DNA of 64,000 nucleotides from Hypomesus transpacificus (taxonomy: Eukaryota > Chordata > Actinopteri > Osmeriformes > Osmeridae): positions 11,692,237 to 11,756,236 of the forward strand of contig NC_061082.1 of the NCBI RefSeq assembly GCF_021917145.1. Direction: 5' to 3'. Below, piece by piece: positions 34,986-46,400 of the stretch. Position numbers and translations under genes: made by a program. The notes beneath the pieces were generated by a model. That model did no database searches. It was not told the origin of the DNA and was given only the letters and a program-made list of their open reading frames with translations. How positions within the stretch are numbered: position 1 is the first letter of the stretch; every line of letters begins with the position of its first letter.

Positions 34986-37220
34986 GGCATGACAACAAAT
35001 GTCGCTTGTCAAAGAGATGCCAAAATACTTTCAGAAGAACTCCAACGACCAATGTTACTTTGTGGCCAACAATTCATTCTGTGAGAAGTCTGCAAATGGA
35101 ACCTCGGCCGAATGGACAAAACCCTAGTTTAATTAATGGATCTCGATTCCAGGTCCAGTAACCTACTATGGGAAGTTCCTGGAGTTTTTCCTACACATAA
35201 CGTAATGGTGACTACAACCTACTCTGTCTCGAGTCTGTCTTGTGTCCAAAATGTCCAAAAGGTCCACAATGTTTTGTGTTGTGCATGTTGTTAGATCTGT
35301 TCTACGTGGAGATTAAATAAAAATTATTTAAAAATCGTTATCCTTTTATTAAAAATACCTCTTATTAAGTTTCATTTGCCAATTTCTGTATGCATTTTCT
35401 ATCAAGGAGATACTACTTAAATCCAGTAGCACCAGCCGATCATGGGCATCACATTGCAAGAAACATATTACTTAAGTCTGATACCACTGTGAGGCCTATA
35501 CAGCCATTCAGAAACAAACCAGTCATCAGAAATTGTGATGGGTCAGGTTTCTTATCTCTTACATCACACAGAAAGATGCCATACCATTAGTGTCTTTTGT
35601 GCATTATGTCAGTGTTTGCCCCCTTCTCACAAACTATGAATTGTTTCTACATAATGAGAGAAAGAGAACAATTAACCTATTGGTTTAGCTAAAATCCCTA
35701 CAGCCCATTATCCTCACCTTGGAATAGTGAATAATAGGACTTTGGTAGTTGGCAATACTCTTTATAAAAGTATAAGCATATATAATTTTGAAACAAACAA
35801 TTACTGAATGACTGAACAGACAAAAAACTGGGCAGGGTATGGAATAGAGAAAGACAAGAGCAAGCACAATGAAAAACCATATAGTAACACCCAGAGCCAT
35901 CTAGTAGCATCCATATAGAATGTGAGAGACTGAGAGTCTGTGTTTTTCATGTGTGTGTGTGTGTGTGACGTAATTGAGTGTTTGTGTATCTTGTGTTCCA
36001 GCACTTTCCCTTCAGTACAATTATCCATTTGCCTTTATCTGTTGTATTAATGGTTTGAAATGTAAATGACAGAACAACAGACACTGATGTTCTTAAAATG
36101 TAGGAGTGGATGTCAGAGAAATTCTTTAAAAAGCTTACTGGAGGGTCTATATTCAATACACGATTTATTTTAACCACAATAGTGATTTTTTTTGTGTTTG
36201 CAATTTGAGTTGTCTGATATTGCTCCCTCGAAAACACAACCAAATGTATTTAGGGATGTACAAATGTTTGTTTTATGCTTTTGCTATATTATGTCCAGAT
36301 GAGGACAATTGTGGGACACAAATGGATCATGGGACGTGGCTAGCTAGTTGAAAACTTCTCACTGACATTTTCTCCGATCCAAGATTCCGAATCCATATTT
36401 TCTGTGTAACCACATCATTTTCACTTCCTGTTAGACTACCAGCCTCGATAGTTCCAGAGAAAAGTATAACCGGTTTTGCAGACTCGTTTTCAAAATAAGA
36501 GCAAGTACTGGAATGTGCCGGAAGACGAGCCCTAGCTTTTAATATTGGCAATGTCCGATCAGTGAACATCTTCTGATTCCTCTTAACTGCTTGAATTCAT
36601 TTCACTCTCATGTTGAGTGGACAACAACATATATCCTAACATCTCAAGAAATTTCAAGGAAGGTCTTTCTTTAATTATGAATGGGGGAGGGTGTAGCTCA
36701 GTGGTCAGAGTACTATACTTCATATTATTGGATAGCAGGTTGAAATCCTCCTGCACTGTATGTTGCATGTTGCACTGCATGTTGCTTTGGATAAATGAAC
36801 ACAATATTATTATGAAAGGAAGCTATTGTAAAATACCTCCCATTCCCATTTTGAGGATAATTGTACCAATATTATACGTATTCCTCTTATCTTCCTGAAT
36901 CAATTTGGGTTCATGCAGACAATACAATATATGTAGCTTATCACCTGTTTACCTTTCAAATCATTCCACATTCCTGAATGAGTTTTGCCCATGTTGAAGG
37001 TCCAGCCTCACTGTTTAAACCTAAACTATTATTTTGCCAGTTTCTGAATTATTATTTATCGTTACCAAAAGTCTTAACCGTAGTGCACTATGCCGTTGTG
37101 ACATTTCTACATTTTCAAATGAAAAGTAAAAAAAACCTTTATTGACCTTTATTTTGAACAGTTGTGGGGGGGAAAAAAACGGAAATGACATTGCTTATTG
37201 AAGCTGGTTCACCCTGCAGC
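34986..37220. other. Intergenic spacer between divergent usp9 and med14
   Basis: AT-rich, without recognisable exons. It holds a short CA/TG tract at about 35950-35968 and one SINE. Confidence 0.5.
36686..36800 (+). mobile_element. tRNA-derived SINE
   Basis: Pol III promoter boxes are visible: an A box TAGCTCAGTGG (36693-36703) and a B box GGTTGAAATCC (36738-36748). The copy ends with TTGCTTTGGATAAATGAA, a short form of the L2 tail. The tRNA-like head with a LINE-type tail defines a SINE rather than a functional tRNA. Confidence 0.7.
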
Positions 37221-37231
37221 AAAGATGGCGG
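37221..37231 (+). promoter_or_regulatory. med14: YY1-type motif at the likely med14 start
   Basis: AAAGATGGCGG matches the YY1 core found just downstream of the start site in many housekeeping promoters. It lies 213 bases before the med14 ATG. The start site itself is inferred. Confidence 0.45.
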
Positions 37232-37443
37232 GTGAACAGTGTTAAATTCATTTTCAGAATAAGCTGTAAAATAGTGTGGTTAAAGTAACTTGAATATGGG
37301 GCGAAAACGTCAAGCCCGTTAATAATTAGTTGAACGTAGGAAAATGTTTTAGCGTTCATGTAGAGTTGGTTATCATAACAAGATATCGCGACCCGTTATC
37401 ATTTTTCGGTGTCAATTGCAGAGGCTCCTATTGTCATTTTAAA

Positions 37444-40400
37444 ATGGCTCCGGTGCAGATTGGATCAGATGGACAACTAGTCCCGGTCGGGGGTCCCACC
37501 TCGGCTCCTCAGCCGCCTCCTCCCGGGGCCCCAGCGACGCAGGGTGTACGCCTCAGTCTTCTCATCGAATTTCTTCTGCAGAGGACCTACCACGAAATTA
37601 CCCTGCTGGCTGAACTGTAAGTCAGGAGTCCTTCAATGAGTCAGCTACATAGCTTTCTTAGTGACTTTGGTACTCGTGCACCAGTAGTATGCCAAGTGTT
37701 CTTCTTAACGTGTTAGCAAAAACATAAATATAAGTATGCTGTACACACAGAGATTGCAATGTCGTGACTGCTTCATGAATTTGACTGAACCAGCCAAGTT
37801 GTAGCTGGCTACAGTATTTCAGAGTTCTTATAGAACCGTGGGAAGTTTTACAGAGGGCTCCAAATGGGGTGGTTTTGTGGTCCGTGCTTCAAGAAGTAGC
37901 AAAACTTGTGTTGATTTGACACCTGCTTCTGTTTGTGCCTTACAGTCTACCCCGAAAAACAGACATGGAGAGGTGAGTTTCCCACAAGGTTGATTCATGG
38001 GAAAAGTGTATTTTGATGTTGGACAAGGGACGTCATTATGATGTTTAGCCCTTTACCTTTTTGTGCTGTGTGAACAAACATCTCATTTGTCTTTGATAGG
38101 AAAATTGAAATTGTGCAGTTTGCCAGTCGCTCTAGACAACTTTTTGTGCGTCTCCTAGCGCTGGTGAAGTGGGCCAGCAATGCTGGGAAGGTGGAGAAAT
38201 GTGCGGTATGTGGTCCACAGTCTTCTACATGTCCTGGGTTCTGGGAGGCTTACCTTGATGAACACAGTCTCGGGCCATTAAGCGTACACTGTCTTATTTT
38301 ACTCCCCGTCATTTCTTGATCTTGATGTTCTGTTAAGATTTGATTGTTGTATAATGAATGTATTGTTTCGTTATGATTAGTCTTAGGGATACATACCTTT
38401 TAACATCTAGTTTCTATGGTACCAGATGATCTCCAGCTTCCTGGACCAGCAGGCCTTCCTGTTTGTGGACACAGCTGATAGGTTGGCCTCGCTGGCAAGA
38501 GATGCCCTGGTGCACGCCCGCCTACCCAGCTTCGCAATCCCCTTCGCCATCGACGTGCTGACAACAGGCTCTTACCCTCGGCTGCCCACATGCATAAGGG
38601 TAAGATGCCTACTACTCCCTTGTTCTGCCCACATTCCTCCATGCTACAAGCAGAGTAGACCTTCATGCACACCATGACACTAAGTTGCTGTTTAGTTGAA
38701 TCCATCTTTCTTCCCCTCATCCACTCCTCCTCTGTAGGATAAGATCATTCCTCCAGACCCCATCACTAAGGTGGAGAAGCAGAGCACTCTGAACCAGCTC
38801 AATCAGATTCTTCGCCATCGCTTGGTCACAACAGACCTACCCCCCCAGCTAGCCAATCTTACTGTAGGTGCGTATGTCCAGGGTTGCACTGCCTCACAAG
38901 GAAGGACACTGTGTAATCACTGGATTTCAAACTCACCAACCAGTTGGAATTACATGGTAATAGCATGTGTTCTCAAGTAACACAGTAGTAACGCATATTT
39001 GTGACAGCTAATGGGCGTGTGAAGTTCCGTGTGGAAGGAGAGTTTGAGGCCAGTCTCACGGTGATGGGAGACGACCCTGACATCCCCTGGAGGCTGCTGA
39101 AGCTGGAGGTCCTGGTAGAAGACAAGGAGACCGGAGGTGAGACAAGCTCTCCTTTCTTTCTCAGATGTTATCCTTGCTTGCTTTACCTCTCTTCTTTCCA
39201 TACTTCTATACTTAATCATTTCATCCATTCAGTTGTTCATCATTGAACTCCATCCCTCCCCCCTCCCCTTCCTCCTCCTTAGATGGGCGAGCGTTGGTCC
39301 ACAGCATGCAGGTGAACTTCATCCATGAGCTGGTCCAGTCCCGCCTGTTTGCAGATGAGAAGCCTCTGCAGGACATGTACAACTGCCTGCGTATCCTCTC
39401 TGAGTGTTCAGCCTGTCTGCTTGTGTCAACTCTCAGGTTATTGTGGATGTTAATGTGCTTACTGTGGGCTTAGTTCTAGACACAGGGCTGGAACAGTTAA
39501 AGGGCAGTAGAAGTTAGTGTGGTACTCAACAGTATTGACAGTGTGGCCAGCCGGCACTCGGGATAACGTGTACGACAAGTATAACAAGTTATTATATAGT
39601 AATAACAAGGGGGACTTGTATTTTACATAATGAGCTCCAATGCCAAGATATATATATATAGCTTATTTGGTATGCTTGGACATTGAGATGTTAGCAGGTT
39701 TATGCGTGTGTTGCTTTTTTTCTTATGTGTGCCAAGTGCCTCTAGTTAGTTCCTTAGCTGGGAGTCCAGACTCGTTCTGCCTGTCGCTGCAGCTGGAGGT
39801 GCTACACTCCCAGACCTTGCTGCTGATCAGAGAGCGCTGGGGCGACCTGGTGCAGGTGGAGAGATACATGCCTGCCAAGAGTCTCACGCTGGCAGTCTGG
39901 AAGTAGGGCAGACATCCACACACACCTACACACACACCTAGTCTCTGTAATTCTTTGTCTGGTTTCCTCACACATTTCTTGTTTTCTATTCTGTTCTCCC
40001 TCCAGTCAACAGGTGTTGGGTAGAAAGACAGGAACAGCCTCTGTCCACAAAGTCACCATAAAGATTGACGAATCAGACGGCTCCAAGCCCCTGCAGATAT
40101 CCCATGAGCCTCCCCTCCCCGCTTGTGATTCCAAACTGATGGAGCGTGCTATGAAGGTGAAATAGTGTGGGGGGTTTCTGAGACAAATTTGAGTTTTTCA
40201 TAATGAAACATGTCAGTAGGGCTTGATATAATTTGCAGGAGTGAATATCAGCTAGGCTAATACTTAGATATTGTTCAATGTTCAAATTTCCTACATAAGA
40301 TTGCATAACAATAAAAAGTGGAAAAGATTAATTTTAGAGCAAAAAAGTCTTCAGAACCTTTTATAATTATATTTTAGGCGACCCCCAAGAATCATTGGTC

Positions 40401-43400
40401 ATTTTGAACCTTGAACGAAGGTGTAGCGAGGATGGCCAATCGATCAGACTTCTTCATGCACCTCAGTGACATATCTTGAGTCTTTATTGTTTGATTATGT
40501 GATTTCATATCCTGTGTGGTCCTTGCCCTCTTGCAGATCGACCACCTGTCAGTGGAAAAGCTGTTGATCGACAGTGTCCACGCCCGCTCCCACCAAAAGC
40601 TGCAGGAGCTGAAGGCCATCCTGAGGAGCAGTAACCCTGGCGACAACTGTGAGTGGCCTTCCATTCTGCCAGCTACAGAACCTATCTGTACCTCAACCCG
40701 CAATGTTCTGATCCTTGTTTTACATAAATATGTAAGACAACTTATATAATAAAGCTTAAGAACAGCATGACTGCAGGATCCTTACCAAGCCGAAGACCAA
40801 GACACGTAGAGAATAAAACTGTATTGATACCCGGGGAGAAAATGCTCTAGAGTTACTGTATATAAATGAATGACTTAGTTAATGGTCTTTTTCATGGTAT
40901 GGTTGTCTCTGTGTTTCAGCGTTCATCGAGACGGCCCTTCCCACCCTGGTCATCCCCATCCTGGAGCCTTGCGGACGCTCAGAGTGCCTGCACATCTTTG
41001 TAGACCTGCATTCTGGAATGTTCCAGCCAATGCTGTATGGCATAGGTACACTGGGAAACACACACAAACACACACACACACACGGAAACACATTCATATA
41101 CACACAGAAATACACACATTTGTTTACACTCATATCCTCTGTCTTCTCCCTTTCCAGAACAGTCCATGCTTGATGACATTGAGAAGACCATTAATGATGA
41201 CATGAAGCGCATAATCTCTTGGCTGCAGCAGCTGAAGTAAGTCAACATCAGGACTTGTTCTCACTAAAATGGGCTCAGTTTAGAACAGCACCTGAGTTGA
41301 GTTCAGTGTAGAGCAGCAGCTCCCGAGGTAGCACAGAGCAGGAACCTGGTGACATTGAAAACACCTTGAACACATTGAAAATACCGTATTTCTTCGATTA
41401 AAAGCTGCCCTTAAATAAATGCCGCACCAAAAATGAACATTGTGTAATAAAAGCCGCCCTCGATTAAACGCCGCACCAAAAAAAAAAAAAAAAAACGTAA
41501 TTGGTAAAATTAAAACAGTATTTATTACATAAGTGTACAATATGAAATGGAATTCGCCACTCGCGAATTGGCCTTTCATCAACCCCAAGTTCGACTGCTA
41601 CATACCTGTTGCTGCTGGTGAGTGCTTTCTGCACAGCTTTCTGTTTGAAAGCTAAAGTGTAAGAACATTTCGGCAAGCTGCTTCAGATTTCTACACACTT
41701 GGAACACTTGTATTTGAGACAGTTAAAGTACTACCCACGCACACCTAATTGATAGCCAATGAGAAAGGGAGTTGCCGCACTCATACTGCACATGTACTCC
41801 CGACTAAACGCACAGATCCAATTTTACACTAGGCTTTGTGTTTGACCTCCTTGTCTATTCTTTGTTTGTCTATGGCAGCACTGCAGCTACAATTTACTAA
41901 ATCTCTCTTACTAATTAAACACCGCCCTCGAATAAACGCTGCACTAAAAAAGAACATTGTGTAATATACGCTGCAGCGTTTATTCGAAGAAATATGGTAT
42001 GGTATATAAATACAATGAACCACACCTCCCCTTATCTTCCTTTGCTAGTGACATGCTAGCACAGTGCTATACCCAAATAATATAAATACGTTTTTCAGAA
42101 AACTGTCTAGCATAACTATTTAGCTTGAAATGTTGTTATGACAAATTTGAAATGTTATCCAGCAAGTAAGACGTGTGTTCAAGGTGAGATACCTGTCTAG
42201 AAGTGAACTTTCCTAGACTAGAGACGCGGCAGATAAAACAGTAAACACCTGTTTAGGGATGCCCGCGGTGTCCACAGCTGCCTGTGTATGCATCAGAGTA
42301 TAGCCTTATCTTTCTCTCTCTCTGCCCCCTTCTCCACCTCTCTAGGTACTGGTTGGGTGAGCAGCGTTGTCGTCAGTCTGTCAAGCACCTCCCCACTGTG
42401 TGCTCTGACACACTTCACCTCTCCAACGCTGCCTCCCACCCGGCGGGCAGCCTATCGAAGCACAAGCTCTTCATCAAGCTGACACGCCTACCCCAGTACT
42501 ACATCGTAAGACCCTCCCCCCTCACAGACACCCAGACAATGGGAGTAACATCTTTAACGATTGTTGTCATTTCTGGGGGATCAAACTGGAGAGGTTATCA
42601 CCAACATTGTAGGATTATCCTCCCTACGTTTGTTTTGTTCTTGAAATTAACTCACTAGCGGATGATTTCCTTGATACATGGTCTCCTGTCACAGCAACCT
42701 ACTCAGTAATAGTAATTATTATTCACCCATATCTCTTTGGCTGCATCCCCTCTCTTCCTTAATCTCGCCATTCTCCATCTTCTCTTCTTACCACCCCTCG
42801 CCTTGATCTTTCCATCTTCTCCTCTTTCCTCTCCCTACCCTCTCTCGCTCCTCAGGTTGTGGAGATGCTGGAGGTCCCAGGCTGTCTTACAGAGCTCAGA
42901 TATCAGTACTCCTTCCTGTCAGTGAGTCAGCTGGAGGGGGACGAGGGCCCTCCCGTGGCCCAGCTTCTGCAGACCTTTAAACCCAATCTGGAGCAGCTGG
43001 TCCTGGACACCATGGCAGGGAAGGGGCTCCGGCCTGGAGCCAAGAGGAAGGTACTATCAAATCAGGATTTTCCGCAGCACTTTTCAGTTAAGGCGGCCGC
43101 CTAAGCAACACAAACCTGCCGCCTTTAAATTATTATTTTTAATAGCGATATCCGCTGTTTTCTCCCTTCCATTCCAAACCGTGACCAACGCCAGTCTCCC
43201 TTCTCTGCAGAACACATTAGTCTATCGCACAAACTACACCACCCCCACCCCCCACCCCCCCGGTCTGACAGCAAACCCCACCCTACCACCTTAACTAACA
43301 CATTTTCTGCGCGAAACCCTGCAAATACTTTAGTGATGTATTCATTTAATTTAGCAGACACCTTTTTGGTGACAAAGTGACTTATACCAGCAGGGATTTG

Positions 43401-46400
43401 GATATCTTGTGAAATGGTCTACAGCTGAGCTATAGCTAACCCCATGCTCTACCACTAAGCCCTACCCCTCCCACCAAAGAATAAGGCTTTCATTATCTGA
43501 GTTTGTGTTTTTCTACTTGAGTGATTGTGTGTGTTCTGGCCCTGCAGCTGTCAGGGGACCCAGGTGTCCTGGAGCCAAAGAAGCCCAAGCGCTCGGGTGA
43601 AATGTGTGCCTTCAACAAAGAGCTGGCCCACGTAGTGGCCATGTGTGACACTAACATGCCCTTCATTGGCCTCCGTGCAGAGGTACGCTCCCACGCCTTT
43701 ACCCCTACACACCTCTACCCCTATACCTCCACCCATACACAGCTCCACCCCTATACCTCTACATCTCCACCCCTATCCCTCCACGTCTCCACACCTCCAC
43801 CTCTCCACACCTCCACCCCTATACCTCCACACCTCCACCCCTATACCTCCACATCTCCACCCCTATGCCTCCACCTCACCACACCTTCACACCTCCACCT
43901 CTCCACACCTCCACCCCTATACCTCCACACCTCCACCCCTATACCTCCACATCTCCACCCTTATGCCTCCACCTCTCCACACCTTCACACCTCCACCTTT
44001 CCACACCTCCACCCCTATACCTCCACACCTCCACCCCTATACCTACACCTCTCCACACCTTCACCCCTATACCTCCACCTATCCACACCTCCGCCCCTAT
44101 ACCTCCACCTATCCACACCTCCACTCCTATACCTCTTCAAACCTTCACCCCTACACCTTCATCTCTATCCCATACAACTCCACCTTTACACCTCCACCCC
44201 TCTCTTCCTGTTTGTAGCTATCCAACATGGAGATCCCTCACCAGGGGGTGCAGGTGGAGGGAGACGGCTGCAGCCACGCCATCCGCATCCTAAAGTAAGA
44301 TAAACACACACGCACACACACTTTTTGACATCCTGAGTGTCCTGATGCTCACCCTCCGTCCTCTAACCCCCCAGGATCCCAGCCAGTAAGGGTGTGGGGG
44401 AGGAGACCAGGCGGGCGGTGGACCGCTCCCTGCTGGACTGCACCTTCCGTTTGCAAGGCAGGAACAACCGAACCTGGGTGGCTGAGCTGGTGCTGGCCCA
44501 CTGCCCACTCAGCAGCACCCACAGCAAGGAGCAAGGTGGGCTCTCGTTTACACACACATACTCACATACACACTCACTCACACACACAGCGCCAATAGTG
44601 AAGCACCAGGTCAAGGAACAAGACTTGACCTCCCTGTCCCCCATGCAGCCTCCACGCGGCACGTGTATCTGACCTATGAGAACCCGCTGTCTGAGCCTGT
44701 GGGAGGCAGGAAGGTAGTGGAGATGTTCCTTAATGATTGGAGCTCCATTAGCCAGCTTTACCAGTGTGTACTCAAGTTCTCACGCTCACTACCAGGTACG
44801 TGTGTCTGTCACTTATGTGCTGTCTGTGTTGATATCTATTTGTATTGAAACTGTGTTTATCACTAAAGGTGTCTCTTTCTCCTGTATCTGACAATAATCC
44901 ATATACCCCTCCACCTCCCATCCAGAGATGCCCTCCTACCTCAGCCACTTCTCTGAGGTCCGGCTCTATAACTACCGCAAGCTGGTCCTATGCTATGGAA
45001 GCACCAAGGGCAGCTCGGTAAGTATGACTGGATGCACAGACCTTTTAGGCTGCTAGAAGTGGGACCGTGGCTTCAGATTCACTCAGTCATATTTAATTCT
45101 GGATGTTATGTTGTTATAACATAAACAAAGAGAAAAGGAAAAAGCTCAGTGTCAAAAGAGAAAAATTGGTTGTAGAATATTGGTTTACGTCCTGAACTAT
45201 TCTTCTCCGTTTTTTGGAACAAAAAGGAATTTAATCGACAAGGAAGTGTTGAGAATAAACATGCTATTACCTTCCCCAGGTTACCATCCAGTGGAACTCC
45301 AGCAGCCAGAGGTTCCACCTCTCCCTGGGGACCATAGGACCCAACTCGGGCTGCAGCAACTGCCACAACATCATCCTGCATCAGCTCCAGGAGATGTTCA
45401 ACAAGACCCCCAATGTGGTGCAACTGCTGCAGGTAGACACACACGCACAGATATTAAAGCCCGACCGATAAAGGATTTTTAAGGCCGATACCGATACAAA
45501 TATTTGCTGATTAAAAAAATCCGATATTCCGATATATCGGCCGATACATATTATCAAAATAAATCTGGAAACGCGTTACAAAATAGAAACATATTTCCCT
45601 AACACTCTGCCCGACTCTGGCTAGATCAGCTGTTTGTAGGGTTTGTGGTGTTCTAAACACGAGTGTTGCCAACAGGGACGTTGTAGATTGTCCTCAAACA
45701 AACTATGCACTGGCAACATTCATAACATGGTTGAAGGGTGTTTTGTCCATTTTTACATTCATTTATCGGCCATTAGGAGCCTTGATTTTGTTTGTTTGTT
45801 TGTATTGTGAAGGCATAAAAAAAAAAAGATCAATACCGATAGTATGGAAAATGCCTAATATTGGCCGGCCGATAAATCGGTCGGGCTCGAACAGATATAC
45901 ACACACGCGCACACACACACACACACACACAGATACACACACTGTAGCACAAAGAGACATCCGGATCTCCTTGTTCCACCCAGGTACTCTCAGACACTCA
46001 GGCTCCTCTGAATGCCATCAACAAGCTGCCCACTGTGCCCATGCTGGGACTGACCCAGCGGACCAACACAGCATACCAGTGCTTCTCCATCCTGCCCCAG
46101 TCGCCGACACATATCCGGCTAGCCTTCAGAAACATGTACTGCATCGACATCTACTGCCGTGGCCGAGGGGTGGTGGCCATACGGGATGGAGCCTACAGCC
46201 TGTTTGACAACACCAAGATAGTGGAGGGCTTCTACCCAGCTCCAGGGCTCAAGGTGAGCAGGAGAGGAAGGGGGAATGGATGGATGGATGGAAGTAGAGG
46301 GATAGGTGGAGGGAGGGAGAAAGAGAGAATGAGAGGGAGGGCTGGAGTGCTGTAGCTACTTACTAACCCTATGCCTCTCCAGAGCATTTCTCTGGTCACT

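Noticed and set aside
36686..36760. Functional tRNA gene
   Set aside because: The A and B boxes are present but the cloverleaf stems do not pair and an L2-type tail follows, which defines a SINE.
43521..44303. 260-codon Thr/Pro/His-rich frame
   Set aside because: It is med14 exon 15 running into the intronic CCACCCCTATACCT minisatellite. The exon has a proper donor at 43683.
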